From NCBI GenBank assembly GCA_017507005.1, contig JAFWBT010000018.1, positions 1 through 64,000 on the forward strand: a stretch of 64,000 nucleotides of DNA, given 5' to 3'. The notes beneath the pieces were generated by a model. It did not search any database and had not been told where the DNA came from. It saw nothing but the letters and a program-made list of their open reading frames with translations. Every line of letters starts with the position of its first letter. Position 1 is the first letter of the stretch. Positions 24,403 through 32,137 of the stretch are shown piece by piece. This stretch comes from Clostridia bacterium (lineage in GTDB: Bacteria; Bacillota; Clostridia; Christensenellales; Borkfalkiaceae). The position numbers were made by a program, and so were the translations under genes.

Positions 24403-26043
24403 ATGGCTAAGTATTATCCCGATGAAGAAGAAATCGTTGAATCGGAACCCGAGAAAGAGGCTCCGGAAGTCATCGTAGAAAAACACGGCGGACTTTTGAG
24501 CAAGCTCGTGGCGGTGATTATCGGTATCGTGATCGGTATTGCCGGTACGATTGGCGGCGTCGTAGGCGCGGGATTTTTCGTTATGAGCAAGCCCGTTGAC
24601 GACACCGTACGGCTAGTGGACGGCTATATCAGCGCCGACGTTTACTCGCTCGTTTTTGGCGAGGAAGGCGCAGACGGCACGCGTGCAGACGGCTATATCA
24701 GCGATAAATACGCGCACGAAAAAATCGGCACGTTGCTTGGTGATATGGGCAAAGCGCTCTTTAACATCGCGCAAGACCACGGTACGCTGTCCGATTTGAC
24801 GGAGATTTCCCCGAAGGTTGATTCGGCAGTGAGAGAATTCTTGCGTATCGCTTATAAAAATTACGGCGTGGATATCAATAAAGACGAGTTTATGAACACC
24901 TCACTCTCGAAAATGCCTGATTTTTTGAGCAAAACCATCTACGGCTCGCCCGTTGGCGATATTCTCGTACATTTCACTGATTTAAAAAACTCCCCTATGA
25001 TGATGGCGCTGTGCTACGGCGAAAAGGGTATTGATTACGTTTTAGATAAAAACAATGAAGTCGTTATGTTGGGCGATTCCAAAAAACGTACTTTGAACGA
25101 TTTAAAAGACCACAGCGACGAATTGTTTAACGCGATTGCTTTGTGCGACCTTATGACGATTGACCGCAGTAGCAATATTATGATGTACCTTGCTTACGGT
25201 AAGAAAGACGTACATTATACGATTAACTCTGACGACGAAGTGGTTATGCTGCAAAAACGCATCGGTATTTTGAACAACGTAGCCTATAACGCATACGGCG
25301 AACCCATGCCTGGCACACTGAGCGGAATGACGTATACGGATGCCGACGGCACGACGAAATATTTGTTGACGGATATCGTAACAGACGAACACGACAACCC
25401 CGTGGAAGTACGCACGACGGACGGCGAGGGCTACGCGACGATGTATTACGTAACGGACGAAGAGAACAATCCCGTCATTTACGGACATACGACCTTTGGC
25501 GATATTGCAGGCGGCGGCGAGGTGATTAAAAACATTACCGACCGTTTGACCATCGGCGAAATTTTGGACGAAGAAACAATCAATGACAACCGCTTCTTAA
25601 AGCACGTAACGGGCGAAACGATTGCTACCCTGCCCGACGCGATTGAACGTCTTTCTATTCAGGACGTTTTCGCAGACCAAGTATATAAAACGGACGCAAG
25701 CGGCGAATTTATTTTAGACGGCGCAGGCAACAAGATTTTGAACGGCGAATGGTGGTATTTGCTGACGGAAGGCGGCGTAGAACAACAGTACAACATCACG
25801 CAGATGGACAAACTGATTGATAATATGCGCGCGAATATCGAAACCGCGCCCTTGCAAAAGCTGAAAGACGACGGTATGATTACGGCACTGAGCCAAGAAT
25901 CGCTCAACCAAGAACTCCGTTCCTCTGTCGCAGGCGTATCGTTGCCCGTTCCCGCAGGCAAATCCACGCTCGGCGAGATGACTGTACTCGAAATGCTCGA
26001 CTACGTAGACCAATGTCTTCAGGCAATCAAAGACGTGCCTTAA
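24403..26043 (+). CDS. Unknown membrane-anchored surface protein
   Basis: 546 residues. A short acidic cytoplasmic part (PDEEEIVESEPEKEAPE) is followed by one Gly/Ile-rich membrane segment (about 30-54) and then about 490 residues likely outside the cell. Two similar blocks are visible: YGEKGIDYVLDKNNEVVML near 200 and YGKKDVHYTINSDDEVVML near 265. Segments of LGDM, IGEILDEETI and TLGEMTVLEMLDYVD suggest further helical repeats. ACAAGGAG lies before the ATG and a TATAAT box at 24371-24376. No catalytic motif is recognised. Confidence 0.75.
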   Translation: MAKYYPDEEEIVESEPEKEAPEVIVEKHGGLLSKLVAVIIGIVIGIAGTIGGVVGAGFFVMSKPVDDTVRLVDGYISADVYSLVFGEEGADGTRADGYISDKYAHEKIGTLLGDMGKALFNIAQDHGTLSDLTEISPKVDSAVREFLRIAYKNYGVDINKDEFMNTSLSKMPDFLSKTIYGSPVGDILVHFTDLKNSPMMMALCYGEKGIDYVLDKNNEVVMLGDSKKRTLNDLKDHSDELFNAIALCDLMTIDRSSNIMMYLAYGKKDVHYTINSDDEVVMLQKRIGILNNVAYNAYGEPMPGTLSGMTYTDADGTTKYLLTDIVTDEHDNPVEVRTTDGEGYATMYYVTDEENNPVIYGHTTFGDIAGGGEVIKNITDRLTIGEILDEETINDNRFLKHVTGETIATLPDAIERLSIQDVFADQVYKTDASGEFILDGAGNKILNGEWWYLLTEGGVEQQYNITQMDKLIDNMRANIETAPLQKLKDDGMITALSQESLNQELRSSVAGVSLPVPAGKSTLGEMTVLEMLDYVDQCLQAIKDVP

Positions 26044-26052
26044 AAAACATAT

Positions 26053-26084
26053 AAGACGGAAGCGAAAAACTTCCGTCTTTTTTC
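26053..26084 (+). terminator. Terminator after the surface protein gene
   Basis: AAGACGGAAG and CTTCCGTCTT arms, 7-base loop, T run. Confidence 0.9.
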
Positions 26085-26127
26085 GTCAAAATAAATTGCA
26101 ATTCTTGGAAAAAAGCATAAAAATCGT

Positions 26128-26156
26128 TTGACTATTTACAAAAAATAGTCTATAAT
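26128..26156 (+). promoter_or_regulatory. Sigma-A promoter of rpsF-ssb-rpsR
   Basis: TTGACT, 17 bases, TATAAT: a near-perfect promoter about 85 bp before the rpsF start. Confidence 0.9.
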
Positions 26157-26166
26157 GATTACATAC

Positions 26167-26240
26167 GACTGTTTTGGCAGTCGGTTTAACCTTGCATATC
26201 GGGAGCTGATATGCCGAATAAGACCAGGAGGTGAAAAAAT
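26167..26240 (+). promoter_or_regulatory. Possible S6:S18 autoregulatory leader
   Basis: The transcript leader folds into CGACTG/CAGTCG and then GCATATC/GATATGC, the second directly followed by CCGAA and the AGGAGGTG ribosome site. Known rpsF leaders use a CCG element beside a stem to bind the S6:S18 complex and shut off translation. The match here is by eye only. Confidence 0.45.
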
Positions 26241-26525
26241 ATGGCTAAATACGAAATGCTTTATTTGCTCAACAACGATTTGACCGACGAGGCAAAAGAC
26301 GCTAAAATTGCGAAGTTTGAAAACATCGTAACTTCGATGGGCGGCTCTGTTGCATCCACGGACAAATGGGGTACGAAGAAAACCGCATACCCTATCAAGT
26401 TTAAGAACGAATCGTATTACGTTCTTATGACGTTTGAAGCAGACGGCAAGGTAGTTGAAGAGCTGAAGCGTATTGCGCTTATCGACGCAGACGTTGTTAG
26501 ACGCTTGATTACGAAAATCAACTAA
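26241..26525 (+). CDS. rpsF: 30S ribosomal protein S6
   Basis: 94 residues with the ferredoxin-like S6 pattern: YEMLYLLNNDLTDEAKDA, TDKWGTKKTAYPIKF and the C-terminal ALIDADVVRRLITKIN. S6 pairs with S18 on the 30S platform. An AGGAGGTG site precedes the ATG. The order rpsF-ssb-rpsR is near-universal in Firmicutes, and ssb starts 11 bp later. Confidence 0.97.
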   Translation: MAKYEMLYLLNNDLTDEAKDAKIAKFENIVTSMGGSVASTDKWGTKKTAYPIKFKNESYYVLMTFEADGKVVEELKRIALIDADVVRRLITKIN

Positions 26526-26536
26526 TTGGTGAATCT

Positions 26537-26956
26537 ATGAACAAAGTATTTTTAATCGGAAACTTAACGCGCGATCCTGAACTGACCGAGACCGCCTCTG
26601 GCGTTCCCGTATGTCATTTTGCCATTGCTGTCAACAGAAACTATTCCTCTTCCGACAGCGAACGTCAGACGGACTTTTTCAACTGTACCGCATGGCGTGC
26701 AACGGCAGAAACGATTGCTCGTTATACCAAAAAAGGCAACAAGGTTGCAGTGAGCGGCAGCATTCAGCTGCGTAACTATGAAGACAACCAGGGCGTAAAA
26801 CGCACCGCTGTGGACATTATCGTACAGGACATCGAATTCCTTACGCCGAAATCCAGCGATTCGTTCGACGACGTTGCCGATGCGCCTCGCGCTTCCGCGC
26901 CTAAAAAGAAGCCTACGCTTCAGGCGATGGACGACGACAGCGACATTCCTTTCTAA
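26537..26956 (+). CDS. ssb: Single-stranded DNA-binding protein
   Basis: 139 residues. The OB fold reads NKVFLIGNLTRDPELTET, VCHFAIAVNR, DFFNCTAWRATAE and KGNKVAVSGSIQLRNYED. A short flexible linker leads to the acidic tip DDDSDIPF that recruits partner proteins. It coats single-stranded DNA during replication and repair. Confidence 0.97.
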   Translation: MNKVFLIGNLTRDPELTETASGVPVCHFAIAVNRNYSSSDSERQTDFFNCTAWRATAETIARYTKKGNKVAVSGSIQLRNYEDNQGVKRTAVDIIVQDIEFLTPKSSDSFDDVADAPRASAPKKKPTLQAMDDDSDIPF

Positions 26957-26995
26957 TTGTTAGAAAGCAGAAAAAATTCTAAGGAGTAACGTATT

Positions 26996-27244
26996 ATGGA
27001 AGAAAAGGCACCCGTAAAAAAGGTATTTAAAAAAGCGCCCCGTAAAAAGGTATGCGCGTTCTGCCAAGAAAAACTCGACGTTATCGACTACAAAGACGTT
27101 AACCGTTTGAAGAAGTTTATCACGGAAGGCGGTAAGATCCTTCCCCGCAGAATGAGCGGTACGTGCGCTGCACACCAGAGAACTCTTGCAAAGGCTATCA
27201 AGCGTGCAAGAATCACGGCTCTTCTCCCCTTCAAAGGTGAGTAA
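26996..27244 (+). CDS. rpsR: 30S ribosomal protein S18
   Basis: 82 residues. Hallmarks: [42 protein letters not shown] and the basic [12 protein letters not shown] end. An N-terminal Lys-rich extension ([14 protein letters not shown]) is common. A CxxC pair (C-A-F-C) suggests the zinc-capable form. A terminator closes the operon. Confidence 0.97.
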   Translation: MEEKAPVKKVFKKAPRKKVCAFCQEKLDVIDYKDVNRLKKFITEGGKILPRRMSGTCAAHQRTLAKAIKRARITALLPFKGE

Positions 27245-27266
27245 TCCAACAAATCAAAAAAGGTTT

Positions 27267-27299
27267 ATCCCCGACGTTTTCAAGACGTCGGGGATTTTT
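27267..27299 (+). terminator. Terminator of rpsF-ssb-rpsR
   Basis: ATCCCCGACGT and ACGTCGGGGAT arms with TTTTC after the stem. Confidence 0.92.
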
Positions 27300-27320
27300 C
27301 TTTACTATAAGGATTAAACG

Positions 27321-27351
27321 AAAAAAGCGAGGCACTCGTCCTCGCTTTTTT
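27321..27351 (-). terminator. Terminator of the collagen-like gene
   Basis: AAAAAGCGAGG and CCTCGCTTTTT with a 7-base loop, 26 bp past the minus-strand stop at 27377. Confidence 0.8.
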
Positions 27352-27376
27352 ACTGTGCTTTTTTATTACGTGTTTC

Positions 27377-27955
27377 TTACGTTTCCATAAGGCCTGCCGC
27401 ACGAAGAGCCGCTAAAATTTCGTTGATTTTTTCCGCGTTCGTCGTCGGCGTGGCATCCGTCGCCACAGCGTCCGCAACAGCCGCCGCAGGCGTTACCACC
27501 CCAGGCTCACCTTGCGGTCCTTGTTCGCCTTGAGGACCAGCGGGACCAGCAGGACCGACTTCGCCTTGGATACCCTGAATCCCTTGTTCACCCTGAGGAC
27601 CAGCGGGACCAGCAGGACCAACTTCGCCTTGAATACCCTGAATCCCTTGTTCACCCTGAGGACCAGCGGGACCAGCAGGACCAACTTCGCCTTGGATACC
27701 CTGAATCCCTTGTTCACCCTGAGGGCCAGCAGGACCGGTAGGACCGACTTCGCCTTGGATACCCTGAATCCCTTGTTCACCCTGAGGGCCAGCAGGACCG
27801 GCAGGACCAACTTCACCTTGCGCGCCTGCTGGGCCAATCGGACCGACAAGGCCTTGCGGTCCACGCGGACCTACCAAATAATAGATAGCCGAGCCGCTAT
27901 TGCCGTTACAGCAAACCCGATTGCAGCCACAACCATAATCGTCATTATAATACAT
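27377..27955 (-). CDS. Collagen-like Gly-X-Y repeat protein
   Basis: 192 residues. A Cys/Asn-rich head ([20 protein letters not shown]) is followed by about 40 Gly-X-Y triplets, with five near-identical 21-residue units ([15 protein letters not shown] plus GIQGIQ), and an alanine-rich tail ([18 protein letters not shown]). Such proteins form trimeric rods; in spore formers many are exosporium or spore-surface filaments. There is no signal peptide, which fits spore-coat delivery from the mother cell. AGGAGG-type purines lie before the ATG. The repeat number is likely to vary between strains. Confidence 0.88.
   Translation of the reverse strand: MYYNDDYGCGCNRVCCNGNSGSAIYYLVGPRGPQGLVGPIGPAGAQGEVGPAGPAGPQGEQGIQGIQGEVGPTGPAGPQGEQGIQGIQGEVGPAGPAGPQGEQGIQGIQGEVGPAGPAGPQGEQGIQGIQGEVGPAGPAGPQGEQGPQGEPGVVTPAAAVADAVATDATPTTNAEKINEILAALRAAGLMET
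27500..27830. repeat. 63-bp tandem coding repeats of the collagen-like gene
   Basis: Five consecutive units of 63 bp encode [18 protein letters not shown] plus a GIQ-type triplet. The copies differ at a few third positions and at one Ala/Thr codon, and the last has GPQGEP in place of GIQGIQ. Confidence 0.9.
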
Positions 27956-28013
27956 TGTATACCCTCCTTCGTTCGAGCAAAAACGCCCGTATTACATTGT
28001 ATTACGACCGACG

Positions 28014-28054
28014 AAAAAAGGTCCGTAAAGAACGTTCTTTACAGACCTTTTACA
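28014..28054 (-). terminator. Terminator of the GH13 glucosidase gene
   Basis: Minus strand AAAAGGTC-GTAAAGAAC-GTTCTTTAC-GACC followed by TTTTTT: a long near-perfect stem about 75 bp past the stop at 28129. Confidence 0.75.
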
Positions 28055-28058
28055 TTTT

Positions 28059-28078
28059 TTCAACGCGTACATGGGTAT
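28059..28078 (+). repeat. Dispersed CGTACATGG-type motif
   Basis: TTCAACGCGTACATGGGTAT. First of two copies 43 bp apart between the collagen-like and glucosidase genes. Confidence 0.65.
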
Positions 28079-28101
28079 ATCATATAGCCCCATTGTCATA
28101 T

Positions 28102-28124
28102 CTCAACGCGTACATGGTATGCCC
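28102..28124 (+). repeat. Dispersed CGTACATGG-type motif
   Basis: CTCAACGCGTACATGGTATG, five bases before the glucosidase stop codon. Second of a close pair. Confidence 0.65.
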
Positions 28125-28128
28125 ATTT

Positions 28129-29739
28129 TTATTTTTTTAAATATACCGCGACCTCAAAGGGACGAAACCGTGAAGAATATTCCTCGCCGTCCTTATAATT
28201 CCCCAACGCGTAAACAAACTCCCCTTCTTTCACACAAGACGGCAATACAATCTCTTGCGCTTTATCGAAATTACAAACCACAATACAACGATCCTCGCCT
28301 AACGCCCTTTCGTAAACAAAACAACCCTTTCGTTCATTTGTTAAATCAGCAAACGAACCACGGCGAATACACTCGTTTTCCTTCCGTAACGCCAACAGCT
28401 GTTGATAAAAACGGAACACCGAACGCTCACGCTTTTTATCCTTTTCAAGGTTAATCTCATCCGCGCGCGTCGCCGTTTTCAGCCACGGCTTTGCCGTTGA
28501 AAAGCCATGCGCCGTCGCTGTATCCCCAGTCCACGCCATCGGCCGACGGGAATTGTCACGGCTACCGCGATTCACCTCCGCCATGAGCCGCGCACGAGGC
28601 GTACCCCCCTCCCGCGCCTTATAATAATTGAGCGTTTCCACGTCGTTAAAGGCAGAAATATCGTCGTAATACGAATTCGCCGCGCCGTACTCCTGCCCCT
28701 GATAAATAAACGGAATTCCACGCAAAAGATAGAACATTGCCGCTATCGCCGTCGCGCACTCATACCGCAGTTCCTTATCGTTTCCAAACCGAGAAATATA
28801 ATACGGCCAATCGTGATTATCCGTAAAAAGCGTATACAACAAACTATTTTCGGCTGTAAAATTTTGCCATTTTATCAACACGTCGCGCACGTCATCCAGC
28901 GAAAACGAGGGGGGCAGGTATTTGTCCACGCCGTCAAAACGCAAATGCTCGAATTGAAAAACCGTCGTCAGTTCCCTACGATTTTCACCGCAAATATCGC
29001 AAACGTCACGCCCGCCAAGGCTGCACTCGCCAATCGTAAAAAGATGCCGCACGTTTTCGCGCCCAAACAACTCGCGGATATATTCGTGCAAATGCGGCCC
29101 ATTATACATCTTATCCGCCGTAAAATCCTTGGAAATATAATCGAGTACGTCACAGCGAAACCCGTCCACACCCTTTTCCGCCCAAAAATCCACGATATCG
29201 CATATTTCACGACGCACTTTCGGGTTTCCCCAATTCAAGTCAGGCTGTTGGATAGCAAACGAATGCAAATAATACTCCCCCGTCGGCTCGTTATATTCCC
29301 AAGCGCTACCGCCAAACACCGATTGCCAATCGTTCGGCGGCACGTCTGCCCAAATATAATAATCGTGATAGGGATTATCCCGCGACAACCGCGCTTTTTT
29401 AAACCACTCGTGCTGCGACGAAGTGTGATTTGCCACTAAATCCATAATCAATCGCAACCCACGCAAGTGCATTTCCTTTATCAACTCATCCCAATCCGCC
29501 AGCGTGCCAAATTCGTCCATAATATCCCGATAATCGGAAATATCATAGCCATTGTCACAATTCGGGCTTTTATAACAAGGGCACAGCCACACGGCGTTAA
29601 CGCCCAACTCGCAAAGATAATCAAGCCGCGCCCGCACGCCGTTTAGATCCCCTATTCCGTCGCCGTTCGTATCCAAAAAACTGCGCGGATATATTTGATA
29701 CACCACCATATCCAAAAAACGTTCTCTTTCCTTTCCCAT
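28129..29739 (-). CDS. GH13 alpha-glucosidase (oligo-1,6-glucosidase type)
   Basis: 536 residues from the ATG at 29739 (AGAGGTGG upstream); a longer reading to 29805 would overlap the previous gene's stop. GH13 motifs in order: VVYQIYPRSFLDTNGDGIGD, MDLVANHTS, GFRCDV (nucleophile Asp), TIGECS (acid/base Glu) and TDNHDWP (transition-state Asp). The QIYPRSF and DTNGDGIGDL form places it with oligo-1,6-glucosidases, sucrose isomerases and trehalose-6-phosphate hydrolases. No signal peptide: it acts in the cytoplasm on imported alpha-glucosides. The exact substrate is not determined. Confidence 0.9.
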   Translation of the reverse strand: MGKERERFLDMVVYQIYPRSFLDTNGDGIGDLNGVRARLDYLCELGVNAVWLCPCYKSPNCDNGYDISDYRDIMDEFGTLADWDELIKEMHLRGLRLIMDLVANHTSSQHEWFKKARLSRDNPYHDYYIWADVPPNDWQSVFGGSAWEYNEPTGEYYLHSFAIQQPDLNWGNPKVRREICDIVDFWAEKGVDGFRCDVLDYISKDFTADKMYNGPHLHEYIRELFGRENVRHLFTIGECSLGGRDVCDICGENRRELTTVFQFEHLRFDGVDKYLPPSFSLDDVRDVLIKWQNFTAENSLLYTLFTDNHDWPYYISRFGNDKELRYECATAIAAMFYLLRGIPFIYQGQEYGAANSYYDDISAFNDVETLNYYKAREGGTPRARLMAEVNRGSRDNSRRPMAWTGDTATAHGFSTAKPWLKTATRADEINLEKDKKRERSVFRFYQQLLALRKENECIRRGSFADLTNERKGCFVYERALGEDRCIVVCNFDKAQEIVLPSCVKEGEFVYALGNYKDGEEYSSRFRPFEVAVYLKK

Positions 29740-29801
29740 ACGCCACCTCTTATTTTTAGCGTGTCGAAAACAGCCGTTTTTATGTATACGCGCAGTTATT
29801 T

Positions 29802-30449
29802 TCAATCCTCACAATCCTTTTTCGCCGCTTTTTTCTCGGCTTTTTTGCGCCGTTTTTCCTCTTTATCCTTTGCAATCCTCTCACCCAGCATCGCAATCGC
29901 CCGCGAGTCTTCCCGCGGCGGCTCCACCTCTTTGCCCGTGATTTTTTTAAAGAAATTCCCCACCGCCGTAGCAGGTTTTGTAAACTGTTCCCAATCCTTT
30001 TGCAGACATTCGAGTAGCAATCCCACCCTGTTTTCCGCCACAAGTACGAGCACTTCTAGCAGCGTTTCCAGCATCCACAAAAGGAGCATCAACGTCGTAA
30101 ACACAACGCCCGTCGGGGAAACGTACGCTGTCGCCGCATAGCCGCCGTACAGCGTCACTCCCAGCGTAAACGCCTTAACACAAAGCCGCGCAATCTTATA
30201 GCCGTGCCACACTCTTTTACGCGTCTTTTTCAGTTCTTTTTCGCGTTTTGCCGTAAGGATATCAAACGCCGTATACGCAACAAACAAACCGAGCAACACG
30301 GCGTTCACAACGAGGTTGCCTACTTTGGCAAAAATCGCATAGATAAGATACGCCAGCGTTATCGCTTGCGAGCAATATCGAAATATCCGCCACGCCTTTT
30401 TCAAATCCTCCAACGTCTTTTTAACAGCCGCTTTCGTATATTCTAACAT
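29802..30449 (-). CDS. Unknown membrane protein
   Basis: 215 residues. Two N-terminal membrane segments (about 28-43 and 46-64), two more at about 95-111 and 115-137, then a basic/acidic helical tail (KDKEEKRRKKAEKKAAKK). It is first in a transcript with the glucosidase and has its own sigma-A promoter. No family is recognised. Confidence 0.7.
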   Translation of the reverse strand: MLEYTKAAVKKTLEDLKKAWRIFRYCSQAITLAYLIYAIFAKVGNLVVNAVLLGLFVAYTAFDILTAKREKELKKTRKRVWHGYKIARLCVKAFTLGVTLYGGYAATAYVSPTGVVFTTLMLLLWMLETLLEVLVLVAENRVGLLLECLQKDWEQFTKPATAVGNFFKKITGKEVEPPREDSRAIAMLGERIAKDKEEKRRKKAEKKAAKKDCED

Positions 30450-30497
30450 ACTATCGCCTCCCGTTATATATATTTATACATACACTTTTTTCGCCCT

Positions 30498-30526
30498 ATT
30501 ATAACACGATTAGGCGAAAAAAGCAA
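30498..30526 (-). promoter_or_regulatory. Sigma-A promoter of the membrane protein-glucosidase unit
   Basis: Minus strand TTGCTT, 17 bases, TATAAT. Confidence 0.65.
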
Positions 30527-30558
30527 TGACAAACACCGCAAAAACACGATAGCAAAAC

Positions 30559-30587
30559 TTGACAGCAACGGCAGATTTTGATAAAAT
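30559..30587 (+). promoter_or_regulatory. Sigma-A promoter of the alpha/beta hydrolase gene
   Basis: TTGACA, 17 bases, TAAAAT, divergent from the promoter at 30498. Confidence 0.75.
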
Positions 30588-30636
30588 AAATACGTTATAT
30601 TCAATATACTCTATTCATCAAACAAGGAGAAAAGAA

Positions 30637-31584
30637 ATGTTCTTTTTATGGCTCGGCGTCGCCGTAATCGTTTTGCTGTGCTTTGCGTTCTGTCTTGCCT
30701 ATTATTGTTATCGACGCATTTTCTATTCCCCACCGCGAAAACTCCCTGGCGCAGGCGAATACGAAATCCCCGAAGGCGAGATTTACGAAGTGTTCCGTGA
30801 GGATATGATAGCGTGGACGGAAATGCTCCGCAATTTACCGCACGAAAACGTTTCTATCACCTCATACGACGGGCTTACCCTGCGCGGTAAGTATTACGAA
30901 TACGAAAAAGGCGCGCCGTTAGAACTACTCTTTCACGGCTATCGCGGCTATGCCGAACGAGATTTAAGCGCCGCCGTCGAACGCTGTTTCGCCATCGGGC
31001 GTAACGCGCTGCTTATCGACCAACGCGCTAGCGGCGAAAGTGACGGCAACGTTATCACGTTTGGCGTAAAAGAACGGCTTGATTGCCTTAAATGGATTGA
31101 TTTCGCTATCGAACACTTTGGCAAGGACGTAAAAATCCTAATCGGTGGCGTGTCGATGGGCGCGTCGACCGTTTTGATGACGGCAGGAGAAAAACTGCCC
31201 AAAAACGTCGTTTGTATTATGGCTGACTGCGGCTTCACCTCCGCAAAAGAGATGATACAAAAGGTAATTCGGGATATGAAACTCCCCGCGCAGCTTATTT
31301 ATCCGTTCGTAAAAATGGGCGCAAGAGTGTTTGGAAAATTCAATCTGGAAGAAACGTCCGCAATCAAGTGCGTGGAAAAAGCCACTCTGCCTATTATTTT
31401 TATTCACGGCGCGGAGGATTATTACGTACCCTTTGAAATGAGCCGCCGTATGTACGAGCGCTGTCCCAGCAAAAAAGCGCTCGCCTTTATCGACGGCGCG
31501 GGGCACGGTCTTGCCTATCCCGTGAACAAAGAAGCGTATTTACAAGCCCTGCGTGATTTTGAAAAGCAATGGAAAACGGAATAA
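30637..31584 (+). CDS. Membrane-anchored alpha/beta hydrolase
   Basis: 315 residues from the ATG at 30637, which has AAGGAG at the right spacing. An N-terminal membrane segment (about 2-26) is followed by an alpha/beta hydrolase: oxyanion loop LLFHGYRGYAERD, nucleophile elbow IGGVSMGAST (Ser), late Asp near IHGAEDYYVP, and DGAGHGLA (His). It resembles the B. subtilis YqkD-type hydrolases (esterase or peptidase of unknown substrate). Confidence 0.85.
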   Translation: MFFLWLGVAVIVLLCFAFCLAYYCYRRIFYSPPRKLPGAGEYEIPEGEIYEVFREDMIAWTEMLRNLPHENVSITSYDGLTLRGKYYEYEKGAPLELLFHGYRGYAERDLSAAVERCFAIGRNALLIDQRASGESDGNVITFGVKERLDCLKWIDFAIEHFGKDVKILIGGVSMGASTVLMTAGEKLPKNVVCIMADCGFTSAKEMIQKVIRDMKLPAQLIYPFVKMGARVFGKFNLEETSAIKCVEKATLPIIFIHGAEDYYVPFEMSRRMYERCPSKKALAFIDGAGHGLAYPVNKEAYLQALRDFEKQWKTE

Positions 31585-31602
31585 AATTATAAAATCTATA
31601 CG

Positions 31603-31636
31603 AAAAGCCTACCGCTATACGCGATAGGCTTTTTTT
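31603..31636 (+). terminator. Terminator of the alpha/beta hydrolase gene
   Basis: AAAAGCCTA(C)CGC and GCGATAGGCTTTT arms, T run. Confidence 0.8.
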
Positions 31637-31716
31637 ATTCGTCCGACCAAACATACCTCATAAAGATAAAAACTGTATGTTACATAGGAGTTCGAACTTT
31701 ACGTGCACTAATAGCA

Positions 31717-31746
31717 AAAGCCCTATGGCGTATGCCATAGGGCTTT
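31717..31746. repeat. Perfect inverted repeat
   Basis: AAAGCCCTATGGC and GCCATAGGGCTTT with a 4-base loop. No U run on either side beyond the stem, and no gene ends here. Confidence 0.75.
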
Positions 31747-31793
31747 GCTGGTGCACCGTAATTATGTCGAAACGCTCACTCTTCCGCAATGAT

Positions 31794-31830
31794 AAAAACC
31801 TATGATTTTCGCCAAAAATCATAGGTTTTT
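31794..31830. terminator. Terminator-like hairpin
   Basis: AAAAACCTATGATTTT and AAAAATCATAGGTTTTT with a CGCC loop. It is symmetric, so it could act in either direction. Confidence 0.6.
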
Positions 31831-32012
31831 GTATATTTTTTGCTTGTTTTTCAATATCAGTCAAAACTAAATTTTAACGAACTATATCGAACCCACATCC
31901 GTGAAAGCAGAAATGTCAATGTTTATTTGTTAATCTAACACTGAAAGTTAAACCTGTGACATTATATCCATAGTGGTATCCATATAAGTTTGAAATTCAA
32001 CATTGACTTTAT

Positions 32013-32046
32013 TAAAACCCCGACGGCAAATGCCGTCGGGATTTTA
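32013..32046 (-). terminator. Terminator of the metallophosphatase gene
   Basis: AAAACCCCGACGGC and GCCGTCGGGATTTT around an AAAT loop, 90 bp past the minus-strand stop. Confidence 0.65.
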
Positions 32047-32137
32047 ATTGTCCGCATAAATATTTACGTACTCTTTTTACACTTTATCGCATGTTGCAAT
32101 GCGTTATATATAGCCGTTTTTTATTTATCGTTCTTTT

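Larger units (their letters stand above)
31637..32137. other. Gene-free 500-bp region with three hairpins and tRNA-like fragments
   Basis: No credible gene. It holds a perfect hairpin (31717-31746), a decayed copy of the tRNA-Arg 3' end (31749-31775), and terminator-like hairpins at 31794-31830 and 32013-32046. A GGAGTTCGAACT stretch at about 31687 looks like a second T-arm remnant. The region resembles debris at an integration site. Confidence 0.55.

Noticed and set aside
27500..27830. Regular repeats that could be taken for a CRISPR array
   Set aside because: The 63-bp units are contiguous, in frame and encode Gly-X-Y triplets; there are no unique spacers.
28507..29439. 310-codon plus-strand frame opposite the GH13 gene
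   Set aside because: The GH13 catalytic motifs on the minus strand explain the region.
31658..31864. 68-codon minus-strand frame
   Set aside because: It consists mainly of two perfect hairpins and has no ribosome site.
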